DNA of 64,000 bases from Actibacterium ureilyticum (GTDB lineage Bacteria > Pseudomonadota > Alphaproteobacteria > Rhodobacterales > Rhodobacteraceae): NCBI RefSeq assembly GCF_002285435.1, contig NZ_NSBT01000024.1:310001-374000 (forward strand), in the 5' to 3' direction. The notes below the pieces were generated by a model. That model had not been told where the DNA came from and did no database searches. It was given only the letters and a program-made list of their open reading frames with translations. Below are positions 18,442 to 31,210 of the stretch, piece after piece; the stretch's first letter is position 1, and every line of letters starts with the position of its first letter. The position numbers and the translations under genes were made by a program.

Positions 18442-19037
18442 ATCTTGCCCGCCAGATGCAGGTCCAGATCGTCCAGCCGGTCCTGCCCCCAGAACCGTTC
18501 GTCGCCATCGGTGATATAGAACGGCGCGCCGAAGACACCGCGCGACACGGCCTCTTCCAGGTTCGCGGCATAGGTCTCGGCCCCCGCCAGCAGCCCGCTA
18601 TCGGCCAGACCCGCGTCGAACCCGGCCTGTTCCAGACAGGTGCGGATCACCGCGTCTTCGGCGATATCCTTCTCCTCGGCCCAGCAGGCGCGCAACAGCC
18701 CGTGCACCAACCCGCCCAGATCGCCCCCGCCCGCCGATTGCGCCGCGATCACCGCATAGGCCGACGGCGCGGCATTGGTCGGCCAGAACATCGGCTTGGC
18801 ATTCAGCGGCAAGCCCGCCTTGGCCGCCTGACGGCGCAATTCCTGAAGGCGATAGGCCTGGCGGCTTTCGTGACGCTGCGGCACCGGCGTGCCCCCCGTC
18901 CGCGCAAACAGCTGGCCAATATCCACCGGTTTGTAAGCCACGCCGGCGCCGTGTTTTTCGGCGATCTCTTCCAACCTTGTGCCGGTCAGATAGGTGAAGG
19001 GCGAGATCATCGAAAAATAGTAGTCAATTTGCGTCAT
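18438..19037 (-). CDS. 2-hydroxychromene-2-carboxylate isomerase-like, DsbA-fold protein
   Basis: 199-residue thioredoxin/DsbA-fold protein of the GST-kappa/HCCA isomerase family. [12 protein letters not shown] at the N-terminus carries the catalytic Ser position, and [23 protein letters not shown] near the C-terminus is the glutathione-site signature. NahD-type relatives use glutathione in naphthalene degradation, but no such pathway genes are nearby, so the substrate here is unknown. It is divergent from prs. Confidence 0.88.
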   Translation of the reverse strand: MTQIDYYFSMISPFTYLTGTRLEEIAEKHGAGVAYKPVDIGQLFARTGGTPVPQRHESRQAYRLQELRRQAAKAGLPLNAKPMFWPTNAAPSAYAVIAAQSAGGGDLGGLVHGLLRACWAEEKDIAEDAVIRTCLEQAGFDAGLADSGLLAGAETYAANLEEAVSRGVFGAPFYITDGDERFWGQDRLDDLDLHLAGKI

Positions 19038-19138
19038 CTTGGCGGCTCCCTGTCGCGCGTGGTTTGCAAGATCGTAGCGGGGTGATAAGCGAAACCCACG
19101 TCACGAATCTGTCATCAGACTGCACCGGGATCGCTGCC

Positions 19139-20155
19139 ATGCCCACTCTTACCGAACCCAAGCTTATTGCTGGAAACGCCAACCTGCCGCTGGCCGAAAA
19201 GATCGGGAAACGTATCTCGATGCATCGTGGGGCGCATGTCGGCCTGGTCGATGCCCGTGTCGAACGGTTCAACGACGGTGAAATCTTCGTCGAGGTTTAC
19301 GAGAACGTGCGCGGCGAGGACATGTTCATCATCCAGTCCACGTCGAACCCCGCCAACGACAACCTTATGGAATTGCTGATCATTTCCGATGCGCTGCGCC
19401 GGTCTTCGGCGGCCCGCATCACGGCGGTGATCCCCTATTTCGGCTATGCCCGCCAGGACCGCCGGACCAAGGCCCGCACACCGATCAGCGCCAAGCTGGT
19501 GGCCAACATGATGGTTGGTGCCGGTATCGAGCGGATCCTGACCATGGACCTGCACGCGACGCAGATCCAGGGATTCTTCGACATTCCGGTCGACAACCTT
19601 TATGCCGCGCCGATCTTCTCGCTCGACATCCAGCACAATTTCAAGGGCCGCATGAAAGAGCTGATGGTCGTGTCGCCCGATGTGGGCGGCGTGGCCCGCG
19701 CGCGTGAGCTGGCCAAGCGGATCGACGCGCCGCTGTCCATTGTCGACAAACGCCGCGAAAAGCCCGGCGAAGTCGCCGAGATGACCGTGATCGGCGATGT
19801 GAAGGGCAAGACCTGCCTGATCGTCGACGACCTGTGCGACACCGCCGGTACGCTGTGCAAGGCCGCCGATCTGCTGATGCAGCACGGCGCGAAAGAGGTG
19901 CATTCCTATATCACACACGGTGTGCTGTCCGGACCGGCGGTCGAACGGGTGACCAATTCGGTCATGAAAAGCCTGGTCATCACGGATTCGATCGAACCCA
20001 CCAAGGCCACGCAGAAGGCCAAGAATATCCGCATCGTGCCAACCGCGCCGATGTTCGCCCAGGCGATCCTGAACACCTGGAACGGCACGTCGGTCTCGTC
20101 GCTGTTCCAGCACGACACGCTGGCCCCGATCTATGAGGGGCTGTACAGCAGCTGA
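19139..20155 (+). CDS. prs: Ribose-phosphate pyrophosphokinase (PRPP synthetase)
   Basis: 338-residue enzyme that makes PRPP from ribose 5-phosphate and ATP for nucleotide, His and Trp synthesis. Diagnostic segments are [20 protein letters not shown] (pyrophosphate-binding/catalytic), [13 protein letters not shown] (ATP flexible region) and [14 protein letters not shown] (ribose 5-phosphate loop). It is a little longer than the usual 315 aa because of extra residues at the N-terminus and an insertion near the middle, common in this order. The ATG at 19139 was chosen by homology. Confidence 0.96.
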   Translation: MPTLTEPKLIAGNANLPLAEKIGKRISMHRGAHVGLVDARVERFNDGEIFVEVYENVRGEDMFIIQSTSNPANDNLMELLIISDALRRSSAARITAVIPYFGYARQDRRTKARTPISAKLVANMMVGAGIERILTMDLHATQIQGFFDIPVDNLYAAPIFSLDIQHNFKGRMKELMVVSPDVGGVARARELAKRIDAPLSIVDKRREKPGEVAEMTVIGDVKGKTCLIVDDLCDTAGTLCKAADLLMQHGAKEVHSYITHGVLSGPAVERVTNSVMKSLVITDSIEPTKATQKAKNIRIVPTAPMFAQAILNTWNGTSVSSLFQHDTLAPIYEGLYSS

Positions 20156-20168
20156 TGCGGTTGGGGGC

Positions 20169-20519
20169 TCAGTAAAGCTCCCAATCGTCGTCCGACCGGG
20201 TTTCGCCAATGGCCATCCAGTCGGCGCGGATGCGGGCGATACGGGTGTCGCCCCAGGTCTTGAACACGATATCGAACCCCTCGGCCGTCACATTGTCGGC
20301 CGAGATATCGGCGCGGATGTTGGCACCGCTGGCCATGTCCCACATGCCGATGCCCACGGTCACCGCCGGTTTGGACCGGAACCGGTCCTTGAATGTCACG
20401 GCATGGGTCACCACTCGCGGCCCTGTGCCGGTCCACATCGGACCGCCGGAATCGAAATCTGAAAACAGGATTGCCGTTCCCTGCGCCACACCCAGTGAAC
20501 GTGATTCCATACGCTGCAT
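20169..20519 (-). CDS. H-type lectin domain protein
   Basis: 116-residue protein (or 113 aa if the second ATG at 20510 is used). FDSGGPMWTGTGPR, VTFKDRFRSKPAVTVGIGMWDM and FKTWGDTRIARIRADWMAIG match the H-type lectin fold (as in discoidin and snail agglutinin), which binds sugars such as GalNAc. No signal peptide is visible, so it may be cytoplasmic or exported by a leaderless route. It lies convergent to prs with 13 bp between the stops. Confidence 0.75.
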   Translation of the reverse strand: MQRMESRSLGVAQGTAILFSDFDSGGPMWTGTGPRVVTHAVTFKDRFRSKPAVTVGIGMWDMASGANIRADISADNVTAEGFDIVFKTWGDTRIARIRADWMAIGETRSDDDWELY

Positions 20520-20648
20520 ATAAAAATGTACCCTTCGGAAAGCCCGTTTTAGTCGAAACCGGTCGGTATTTTGTCCCTAACAGGCGTAAATCGCAATGTT
20601 AATCACGCAAGACGTGTGTGGCGCGGACCGCACCGCCCGCCGGGCAAC

Positions 20649-20679
20649 AAAAAACCCCGCAATTTCTTGCGGGGTTTTT
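20649..20679. terminator. Bidirectional-type terminator at the end of the ATP synthase operon
   Basis: AAAAAACCCCGCAA (20649-20662) and TTGCGGGGTTTTT (20667-20679) form a strong stem with a TTTC loop, with A tracts on one side and T tracts on the other. It lies 23 bp past the atpC stop and can end that operon. Confidence 0.9.
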
Positions 20680-20701
20680 GGTTTTCAGTGATCAGCGGCG
20701 A

Positions 20702-21118
20702 TCAGCCAAGGCCCACATGGGTGCCCATGGCGACCATGTCGGCCAAAAGCTTGGCCGCATCGTCCACCGGGCCAGGCTCGTTATGGCTGGCCTCCTGGGC
20801 GCTGGCATGCGCGGCGCGGGCTTCCTCGACCAGGGCGTCATAGGCCTCCTTGGTCATTTCGGCCACGGGCAGGGCACGCTCGGCCAGAACCGACAGGCCC
20901 TCGCCGATCTCGGCAAATCCGCCGGTCACGACGAATTCCAGATCGCCCTCGGGCGAAGCCACCTTCAGGATACCGGGACGCAGCGTTGTGATCAGCGGTG
21001 CGTGGCCCGGCATGGCCGTCAGGTCGCCTTCGGCGCCCGGGATCTGGACCGCTGTCACCTGAAGCGAGGCCAGGCTCTTTTCCGGTGACACCAGGTCAAA
21101 TTGCATCGTATCTGCCAT
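20702..21118 (-). CDS. atpC: ATP synthase F1 epsilon subunit
   Basis: 138-residue epsilon subunit of the F1 central stalk, which couples rotation to catalysis and inhibits ATP hydrolysis. [17 protein letters not shown] and [21 protein letters not shown] are the family beta-sandwich motifs. The C-terminal helical hairpin is short. The ATG at 21118 is used (a TTG precedes it). Last gene of the minus-strand atpHAGDC operon. Confidence 0.95.
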   Translation of the reverse strand: MADTMQFDLVSPEKSLASLQVTAVQIPGAEGDLTAMPGHAPLITTLRPGILKVASPEGDLEFVVTGGFAEIGEGLSVLAERALPVAEMTKEAYDALVEEARAAHASAQEASHNEPGPVDDAAKLLADMVAMGTHVGLG

Positions 21119-21129
21119 CAAGGGCCCCC

Positions 21130-22572
<1,443 letters not shown>

Positions 22573-23448
22573 TTAGAGCGCTTCCGCGCCCGAAATGATT
22601 TCAATAAGCTCGTTGGTGATGACGGCCTGACGCGAGCGGTTGTACTCGATGGTCAGCCTGTCGATCATGTCGCCCGCATTGCGGGTCGCGTTGTCCATTG
22701 CCGACATCCGCGCGCCCTGTTCCGAGGCGGCGTTTTCCAGCAACGCGGTGAAGATCTGCGTCGCAACGCCCCGCGGCAGCAGGTCGACCAGAATGCCCTC
22801 TTCCGACGGCTCATAGTCGTACAGCGCACTGCCTTCGTCGCCCTCGGCGGGCTCGAACGTGGCCGGGATGACCTGCTTTTCGGTCGGGATCTGGCTGATC
22901 ACCGACTGGAACGTGTTGAAGAAGATCGTCGCAACGTCGAATTCCCCGGCGTCGAAACGGCCCAGGATGTCACGCGCGATGTCCTGCGCGTTGACATAGC
23001 CCAGCGTCTTGACTTCGCTCAGGTCCACATGGCCGACGAACAGGCTGGCATAGTCACGCTTCAGCTGCTCGCGGCCCTTCTTGCCCACGGTCAGGATCTT
23101 GACCGTCTTGCCGGCCGCCTGCAGCGCCTCGATGCGCGCCTTGGCCTTCTTCACGATCGAGCTGTTGAAGCCGCCGCACAGACCGCGCTCCGAGGTCATG
23201 ACGACCAACAGCTGCACCTGGTCGCTGCCGGTGCCCGACAGCAGGCGCGGCGCGCCAGAGGATCCCGCGACCGAAGCCGCAAGACCGCCCATCACCGCGT
23301 TCATGCGCTCGGCATAGGGCCGGGCGCTTTCGGCGGCATCCTGGGCGCGGCGGAGCTTGGCCGCCGCGACCATCTGCATGGCCTTGGTGATCTTCCGCGT
23401 CGACTTGACGCTTTCGATCCTATTCTTGAGGTCCTTTAGGCTTGGCAT
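22573..23448 (-). CDS. atpG: ATP synthase F1 gamma subunit
   Basis: 291-residue rotor-shaft subunit. It starts [20 protein letters not shown], has [17 protein letters not shown], and ends with the conserved C-terminal helix [20 protein letters not shown]. Length is normal. It lies between atpA (21 bp upstream) and atpD. Confidence 0.97.
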   Translation of the reverse strand: MPSLKDLKNRIESVKSTRKITKAMQMVAAAKLRRAQDAAESARPYAERMNAVMGGLAASVAGSSGAPRLLSGTGSDQVQLLVVMTSERGLCGGFNSSIVKKAKARIEALQAAGKTVKILTVGKKGREQLKRDYASLFVGHVDLSEVKTLGYVNAQDIARDILGRFDAGEFDVATIFFNTFQSVISQIPTEKQVIPATFEPAEGDEGSALYDYEPSEEGILVDLLPRGVATQIFTALLENAASEQGARMSAMDNATRNAGDMIDRLTIEYNRSRQAVITNELIEIISGAEAL

Positions 23449-23469
23449 CTATCCGATCCTTACCTGCCC

Positions 23470-25008
<1,539 letters not shown>

Positions 25009-25569
25009 TTATCCGACCTCTTTCATGGTGTTCTGGAGTGCGTTGAGCTTCGAACGGATCGAGGTATCGATCATCTTCGAGCCCACTTTTACGATAAGAC
25101 CGCCGATAAGGCTTTCATCGACGGTCGTGTTGATCTTGACGTCCTTGCCCGTGCTCGCCTTGAGCGACGCGGCCAGTTCGTCCTGCTGGGCCGCGCTCAG
25201 CGCGGTCGCGGCGACGACATCTGCGGTGATCTCGCCCTTTTCCTCGGCGATCATCGCGCGCAGGCCCGCGGCCAGTTGCGGCAGCACGAACAGACGGCGC
25301 TTGGACGCCATCAGGCCCAGCGCGTTGGTCACGGTATCCGACAGACCGATCTTCTTGGCGATCGCGGTCACCGCTGCGCTCTGCGCCTCGCGGCCATAGA
25401 CCGGCGACGCGATCAGGTCGCGGAAATCGGCGCTTTCGCTCAGCAGGGCCTCGATTTCACCGAGGTCCTTTTCGAGGGACTCGAGCTGTTTGGATTCTTT
25501 GGCCAGTTCGAAAATGGCCGTGGCATAGCGCGCAGCAATGCCGGAGGAGATCGAAGCTGGTTCGGACAC
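25009..25569 (-). CDS. atpH: ATP synthase F1 delta subunit
   Basis: Peripheral-stalk delta subunit (OSCP-like) that joins F1 to the b subunits. I place the start at the GTG 25567-25569, giving [19 protein letters not shown] and 186 aa, the usual length. GGAAGG sits 6 bp upstream of this GTG. A longer reading from a TTG at 25620 adds 17 residues without similarity. First gene of the F1 operon. No F0 genes (a, c, b) occur in the window, as expected for alphaproteobacteria, where F0 and F1 operons are separate. Confidence 0.93.
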   Translation of the reverse strand: MSEPASISSGIAARYATAIFELAKESKQLESLEKDLGEIEALLSESADFRDLIASPVYGREAQSAAVTAIAKKIGLSDTVTNALGLMASKRRLFVLPQLAAGLRAMIAEEKGEITADVVAATALSAAQQDELAASLKASTGKDVKINTTVDESLIGGLIVKVGSKMIDTSIRSKLNALQNTMKEVG

Positions 25570-25814
25570 GTCCACCCTTCCGATGTCTTTGGCCTCATCA
25601 GTTTCCGCAGGACGCGGCAATGAGGCAGATCATTCTGCGCCCCGGAACGGGTGCGCTTCCGAAATCGGCGTGGGTGTAACAGAGCAAATCTATCCTAGCA
25701 ACATCCAAGAATGACATTATGTAAGCCATTTTGATGTTTGCCGTCCGGGGTTGGCGCTAACACCACGGATTCGCTGCGCGCCCCGCTGATCCGGGCGCAG
25801 AATCACCGCACGCG

Positions 25815-26561
25815 TCAGGCGGGCTCGGTCCCGGCCTTGGGCAGCCCCTCCAGCACGCGCAGCGGGCGCTTGACCGCCTCGGGCAGGCCCGGCCCCACCG
25901 GGCGATAGACCTGCTTGGTCGCCTCGACCATCAGCACACCGCCCGCGTAATAGCGGCTGACCTTGCGGCCGAACCGTTCCCAGACCGGCGAGGTCTTGAG
26001 CCAGAACCGTTTATGCGACGGCGGGGCGAACAGCGCCGCGCGGTGGTCCTCGGGCTGGAACCCGTGCTTTTTCAACTGCGATTCCAGCTGGCTCAGGGAA
26101 TAGGGCCGGCCGAAGCCGAACGGCGTGGCGTCGCGGCTGGACCACAGGCCCGACCGGTTCGGCACGATGAACAGCACACGCCCCCCCGGCCCCAGCGCCC
26201 GCGCGGTTTCCTCGAGCAGGGCCGAGGGGTTATCGCTGGTCTCCAGCCCGTGCATCATCACCAGCTTGTCGACCAGCCCGGTGGCCAGCGGCCATTGGGT
26301 TTCCTCGACCAGCACCGACATGTTGTCCTGCCCCGCGGGCCAGGGCATCACGCCCTGCGGGCCGGGCATCAACCCGATCACCCGGCGGGCATCCTGCATA
26401 TAGGGGCGCAGCAGCGGCACGGCGAAGCCGAACCCCGCGACGGTCTGGCCCTTGGCCTCGGGCCAGAAGGTCAGAACCTGGTCCCGGATCGACCGCTGCG
26501 CCACCCGCCCCAGATTGGTGCGGTAGTAGAAGTTTCTGAGGTCGAGCACATCCAGGTGCAT
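25815..26561 (-). CDS. Class I SAM-dependent methyltransferase-like protein
   Basis: 248-residue protein starting [20 protein letters not shown]. The N-terminal half has a degraded SAM-binding region ([15 protein letters not shown]). The motif [24 protein letters not shown] resembles the post-motif of methyltransferase type 11 proteins. It is a conserved alphaproteobacterial protein usually found beside gloB, as here. The G-rich loop is not canonical, so activity is uncertain. Divergent from gloB with 63 bp between starts. Confidence 0.75.
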   Translation of the reverse strand: MHLDVLDLRNFYYRTNLGRVAQRSIRDQVLTFWPEAKGQTVAGFGFAVPLLRPYMQDARRVIGLMPGPQGVMPWPAGQDNMSVLVEETQWPLATGLVDKLVMMHGLETSDNPSALLEETARALGPGGRVLFIVPNRSGLWSSRDATPFGFGRPYSLSQLESQLKKHGFQPEDHRAALFAPPSHKRFWLKTSPVWERFGRKVSRYYAGGVLMVEATKQVYRPVGPGLPEAVKRPLRVLEGLPKAGTEPA

Positions 26562-26624
26562 TGCAGTCGGCCTTGGGATCGGCAAAAATTCCAGTGCAGA
26601 ATAGCGAACAGGACACAAAACGCC

Positions 26625-27386
26625 ATGCCTCTCGACATCGTGACGATCCCCTGCCTGAGCGACAATTACGCCTATCTGGTGAAAGGTCCCGACGGGGTGT
26701 GCCTGATCGACGCACCCGAGGCCGGGCCCGTTATTGCCGCGCTTGATGCGCGCGGCTGGTCGCTGCGGGCGATTCTGATCACGCATCATCACCACGACCA
26801 CGTGGGCGGCGTGGCCGAGCTGCGCGCGCGATACGGCTGCAAGGTGATGGGCCCCAAGGCCGAGGAATCGAAGCTGCCGCCGCTGGACATGGCCCTGACC
26901 GAGGGGATGAACGGCGGCACCGGCGAATCCTATACCGTGCCGCTGCACGTGCCGGGGCACACGGCGGGCCACATGGCCTATCACTTCCCCCGCGCCAATG
27001 CCGTTTTCACCGCCGACAGCCTGATGGTGATGGGCTGCGGGCGGCTGTTCGAAGGCACGCCGGAAATGATGTGGGACAGCCTGTGCAAACTGGCCGCGCT
27101 GCCGGACGAGACACGGGTCTATTCCGGTCACGAATACACGCAATCCAACATGAAATTCGCGCTCAGTATTGATCCCGACAATGCCGCGCTTACATCACGT
27201 TCAAAGGCGGTGGACGCCGCACGCGATGCTGGACAGCCAACCGTGCCCGCCCTACTGTCAGAGGAACGCGCGACCAATCCCTTCCTGCGCGCCCACCTTC
27301 CCGAGATGAAGGCCGCCATGGGCATGGAAACGGAAAGCGATGTCGCGGTATTTGCCGAAATCCGCGCGCAAAAAGACAGATTTTGA
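26625..27386 (+). CDS. gloB: Hydroxyacylglutathione hydrolase (glyoxalase II)
   Basis: 253-residue metallo-beta-lactamase-fold enzyme that hydrolyses S-lactoylglutathione to D-lactate and glutathione in methylglyoxal detoxification. It has the binuclear metal motif [10 protein letters not shown] near residue 57, the [14 protein letters not shown] histidines, FTADSL and the C-terminal [10 protein letters not shown] glutathione-site segment. Full length. The start at 26625 fits homology. Confidence 0.95.
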   Translation: MPLDIVTIPCLSDNYAYLVKGPDGVCLIDAPEAGPVIAALDARGWSLRAILITHHHHDHVGGVAELRARYGCKVMGPKAEESKLPPLDMALTEGMNGGTGESYTVPLHVPGHTAGHMAYHFPRANAVFTADSLMVMGCGRLFEGTPEMMWDSLCKLAALPDETRVYSGHEYTQSNMKFALSIDPDNAALTSRSKAVDAARDAGQPTVPALLSEERATNPFLRAHLPEMKAAMGMETESDVAVFAEIRAQKDRF

Positions 27387-27574
27387 GCCGAGGATACGGG
27401 TCTGCCCGCCACGAATGCGCTCAAAAATGATGCGAATGCCGGATGGATATGCGGATGTCGGCAGAAAAAACTTGAAGCGCGGTGAAGAACACCAAACTTT
27501 AAGTTTATGAGGCCACGGTTGAGGACGGGCCCGCCATCCCTCCCCTCGGCCCTACAGAAGAAGGAGCACATCGC

Positions 27575-29905
27575 GTGCCGTCGTTTTCGAATACACTCGA
27601 GCAAGCCATTCATTCGGCGCTGGCCCTGGCCAATGCGCGCCGCCACGAACTCGCAACGCTGGAACACCTGTTGCTGGCGCTGATCGACGAACCCGACGCG
27701 GCCAAGGTCATGCAGGCCTGTTCGGTCGACCTGGAAGAGCTGCGCAAGACGCTGGTGGACTTCATCGATGACGAGCTTTCGACGCTGGTCACCAGCATCG
27801 AAGGGTCCGAAGCCGTGCCGACCGCCGCGTTCCAGCGCGTGATCCAACGCGCCGCGATCCATGTCCAGTCCTCGGGCCGGACCGAAGTGACCGGTGCCAA
27901 TGTGCTGGTCGCGATCTTTGCCGAACGCGAATCCAACGCCGCCTATTTCCTGCAGGAACAGGACATGACCCGCTATGACGCGGTGAATTACATCGCCCAT
28001 GGCGTGGCCAAGGATCCCAGCTTCGGCGAAAGCCGCCCCGTGACGGGCGCCGATTTCGGCGAAGAGGAAACCGCCACCGCCCAGCAGGCCGAAGAAGGCA
28101 GCAACAAGGAATCGGCGCTGGCCAAATACTGTGTCGACCTGAACGCCAAATCGGCCGAAGGCGATGTCGATCCGCTGATCGGCCGCGCGGACGAGGTCGA
28201 GCGTTGCATCCAGGTGCTGTGCCGCCGCCGCAAGAACAACCCGCTTCTGGTGGGCGATCCCGGCGTGGGCAAGACCGCCATTGCCGAAGGGCTGGCCTAT
28301 AAGATCGTCAACGGCGAAACGCCCGAGGTTCTGTCGAAATCCACGATCTATTCGCTGGATATGGGCGCACTTCTGGCCGGCACCCGCTATCGCGGCGATT
28401 TCGAGGAACGGCTGAAAGCGGTCGTGTCCGAGCTGGAAGAGCATCCCGATGCGATCCTGTTCATCGACGAGATCCACACCGTCATCGGCGCGGGCGCCAC
28501 ATCGGGCGGCGCGATGGATGCCAGCAACCTGCTGAAACCCGCGCTGCAGGGTGGCAAGCTGCGCTGCATGGGCTCCACCACCTATAAGGAGTTCCGCCAG
28601 CATTTCGAAAAGGACCGCGCGCTGAGCCGCCGGTTCCAGAAGATCGACGTGGTCGAACCCTCGGTCGAGGATTCGGTGAAGATCCTGACCGGTCTGAAAC
28701 CGTATTTCGAGGAACACCACGACATCAAATACACCAGCGACGCGATCAAGACCGCGGTCGAGCTGTCGGCGCGTTATATCCATGACCGGAAACTGCCTGA
28801 CAAGGCCATCGACGTGATCGACGAGGCTGGCGCGGCGCAGCATCTGGTCGCCGAAAGCAAGCGGCGCAAGACCATCGGCGTGAAAGAGATCGAGGCCGTG
28901 GTGGCCAAGATCGCCCGCATCCCGCCGAAGAACGTCACCAAGGATGACGCAATCGTGCTCAAGGACCTGGAGCGCACGCTGAAACGCGTGGTCTTCGGCC
29001 AGGATCTGGCGATCGAGGCGCTGTCCTCGGCGATCAAGCTGTCGCGGGCGGGCCTGCGCGAGCCGGAAAAACCCATCGGCAACTATCTGTTCGCCGGGCC
29101 CACCGGCGTCGGCAAGACCGAGGTCGCCAAGCAATTGGCCGATACGCTGGGCGTGGAACTGCTGCGGTTCGACATGTCGGAATACATGGAGAAACACGCG
29201 GTCAGCCGGCTGATCGGCGCGCCTCCGGGCTATGTGGGCTTCGACCAGGGCGGTCTGCTGACCGACGGGGTCGACCAGCACCCGCATTGCGTGCTGCTGC
29301 TGGACGAGATCGAAAAGGCGCACCCGGATGTGTTCAACATTCTGCTGCAGGTGATGGACCACGGCAAACTGACCGACCACAATGGCCGTCAGGTGGATTT
29401 CCGCAACGTGATCCTGATCATGACCTCGAACGCGGGCGCCGCCGAACAGGCCAAATCCGCCATCGGTTTCGGCCGCGACCGGCGCGAGGGCGAGGATACC
29501 GCCGCGATCGAGCGCACCTTCAGCCCCGAATTCCGCAACCGTCTGGATGCAGTGGTCAGCTTTGCCCCGCTGGGCAAAGAGGTCATCCTGCAGGTGGTCG
29601 AGAAATTCGTGCTGCAGCTGGAAGCCCAGCTGATGGACCGCGATGTCAGCATCGAACTGACCCGCCCCGCCGCCGAATGGCTGGCCGAAAAGGGCTATGA
29701 CGACAAGATGGGCGCGCGCCCCCTGGGCCGTGTGATCCAGGAAAACATCAAGAAGCCGCTGGCCGAAGAGCTGCTGTTCGGCAAGCTGGCCAAGGGCGGT
29801 GTCGTCAAGGTCGGCGTCAAGGATGGCAAGATCGACCTGCGCATCGAAGAGCCGGAAAAACGACGGCTCTCGTCAAAGAAACCCCCGCTTCTGACAGCGG
29901 ACTGA
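27575..29905 (+). CDS. clpA: ATP-dependent Clp protease ATP-binding subunit ClpA
   Basis: 776-residue AAA+ unfoldase that feeds substrates, including N-degron proteins brought by ClpS, to ClpP. The N-domain (about 1-145) starts [18 protein letters not shown]. The first ATPase module has [14 protein letters not shown] at about 226 and [10 protein letters not shown]. The second has [15 protein letters not shown] at about 508. The ClpP-binding loop region and C-terminal D2 small domain follow. It starts at GTG 27575, with AAGGAG upstream. No clpS gene precedes it in the 188-bp gap, although the two are often adjacent. Confidence 0.96.
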   Translation: MPSFSNTLEQAIHSALALANARRHELATLEHLLLALIDEPDAAKVMQACSVDLEELRKTLVDFIDDELSTLVTSIEGSEAVPTAAFQRVIQRAAIHVQSSGRTEVTGANVLVAIFAERESNAAYFLQEQDMTRYDAVNYIAHGVAKDPSFGESRPVTGADFGEEETATAQQAEEGSNKESALAKYCVDLNAKSAEGDVDPLIGRADEVERCIQVLCRRRKNNPLLVGDPGVGKTAIAEGLAYKIVNGETPEVLSKSTIYSLDMGALLAGTRYRGDFEERLKAVVSELEEHPDAILFIDEIHTVIGAGATSGGAMDASNLLKPALQGGKLRCMGSTTYKEFRQHFEKDRALSRRFQKIDVVEPSVEDSVKILTGLKPYFEEHHDIKYTSDAIKTAVELSARYIHDRKLPDKAIDVIDEAGAAQHLVAESKRRKTIGVKEIEAVVAKIARIPPKNVTKDDAIVLKDLERTLKRVVFGQDLAIEALSSAIKLSRAGLREPEKPIGNYLFAGPTGVGKTEVAKQLADTLGVELLRFDMSEYMEKHAVSRLIGAPPGYVGFDQGGLLTDGVDQHPHCVLLLDEIEKAHPDVFNILLQVMDHGKLTDHNGRQVDFRNVILIMTSNAGAAEQAKSAIGFGRDRREGEDTAAIERTFSPEFRNRLDAVVSFAPLGKEVILQVVEKFVLQLEAQLMDRDVSIELTRPAAEWLAEKGYDDKMGARPLGRVIQENIKKPLAEELLFGKLAKGGVVKVGVKDGKIDLRIEEPEKRRLSSKKPPLLTAD

Positions 29906-29910
29906 TACCG

Positions 29911-29938
29911 GAAACCCCGCCCATGTGGCGGGGTTTTC
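29911..29938 (+). terminator. Terminator after clpA
   Basis: AAACCCCGCC (29912-29921) pairs with GGCGGGGTTTT (29927-29937), ending in a T run. It lies 6 bp past the clpA stop. Confidence 0.88.
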
Positions 29939-29987
29939 CTTATGTGCGCGCCGGCTGCCCTGTTGCGGGCCATATTGTCGAACGGGA

Positions 29988-31157
29988 TCACGACCGCGCC
30001 CTGAGCGCTCCGCGCAGGATCACCAGCCCGGTCAGCACCAGCACCGGGCCACAGATGGAAATCCCGCGCCAATCCGTCCCCAGCACACCGCGATCCATCC
30101 CCAGCGACACCGCGACACCGTAAAAACCGACCACCCACATGCCGATCAGAATCGCGCCACGCTCCAACCGGGTGTTCCGCGCGGCAATCGCCGGCATCAG
30201 AAGCGCCAGGGAAAACGCCAGCATCGCCAGGTCATAGTCATAATTATAGGGGCTGATCAGCGCCGATACGAAAACCGCCGCGCCGATCCGGCGCCGAAGC
30301 CCCGCGCCCGAAACCTGCACCGCAATCAACAGCGCAATGGCCGCCGCCGCGCTGCACAGATGCAGCACCATCGCCAGGGTCGGGCCCAACCCCGCCGACA
30401 GCCCGAAGGCGAAAACCGATGTCATCCGAAACAGCGGATATTGCCCCGCGCGCAGAAAATCCTGGGTGGCCGCGGCCGCGTCGATGAACCACCCCCAGGC
30501 GGCGGGACCGTATGCCAGCGTGGCAACGCCACAGGCCAACAGGCTGACCGCGAAAGCCACGGCAACCATGCCCCAGCGCCGATCCAGGACGGACCACAGC
30601 CCCACGCCCAAAGCCAGATGCGGCTTGATCACCATCAGCCCCAGCGGCACCCCGGCCCAAACCGACCGCCGCAACGCCAGCAGACACGCCAAACCGATCA
30701 GCCCGCCAGTCAGGAAGCTGTTCTGCCCCGACCGGATCACGATCGGGAACAGCGCCAGGCATAAGACAAGCGTTGCATGAAACTGCGGCCCCGCAATGGC
30801 CCGCAGGATCCACAGATAGGCCGCCAGCGTGCCCCCCATGAACAGCAGATAGGACAGCCAGTTCGGCGCCTGCGCAAAGGGCGCAACCACAAGGTTGAAG
30901 GGCGGCGGATAGCTCCAGATCAGCGGCTCGCCATATCCCACAAGCGCCTGCTGCCGCGCGTCGAACACCGCCGGATCATAGGCACCTTGCAACTGCCCTT
31001 CGCCGATCATCTGCCCGACCAGGTAAAAGGCGTCGAAATCGATCAGGACGCTCTTGCCAGCCTGCACGGGCCGGGCCAACTCGAACGCGATATCGCCAGC
31101 CAGCACCGCCGCCGCCACGCACAGCAACAACAGGGTGATCGGGCGCAGCGTGATCAT
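29988..31157 (-). CDS. GT87/DUF2029-like polytopic membrane glycosyltransferase
   Basis: 389-residue inner-membrane protein with about ten hydrophobic segments. It has an early periplasmic DFDAFYLVGQMIGEGQLQGAYD segment, whose acidic DxD-like cluster is typical of polyprenol-phosphate-mannose-dependent transferases of family GT87, and SYPPPFNLVVAPFA. It probably transfers a sugar from a lipid carrier to an envelope acceptor; donor and acceptor are unknown. I chose the ATG at 31157 because the first membrane helix follows; the frame is open further upstream. It lies 53 bp after the OmpA-like gene on the same strand. Confidence 0.72.
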   Translation of the reverse strand: MITLRPITLLLLCVAAAVLAGDIAFELARPVQAGKSVLIDFDAFYLVGQMIGEGQLQGAYDPAVFDARQQALVGYGEPLIWSYPPPFNLVVAPFAQAPNWLSYLLFMGGTLAAYLWILRAIAGPQFHATLVLCLALFPIVIRSGQNSFLTGGLIGLACLLALRRSVWAGVPLGLMVIKPHLALGVGLWSVLDRRWGMVAVAFAVSLLACGVATLAYGPAAWGWFIDAAAATQDFLRAGQYPLFRMTSVFAFGLSAGLGPTLAMVLHLCSAAAAIALLIAVQVSGAGLRRRIGAAVFVSALISPYNYDYDLAMLAFSLALLMPAIAARNTRLERGAILIGMWVVGFYGVAVSLGMDRGVLGTDWRGISICGPVLVLTGLVILRGALRARS

Positions 31158-31210
31158 GGGCGCTTCGCGATCATAACTGACGCGATGGGCGGGCGGCGCA
31201 TCCACGCCCC

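Noticed and set aside
27128-29380. A 750-codon open frame antisense to clpA
   Set aside because: clpA is unmistakable on the other strand. The antisense product is His/Asp/Gly-rich, as expected of a shadow.
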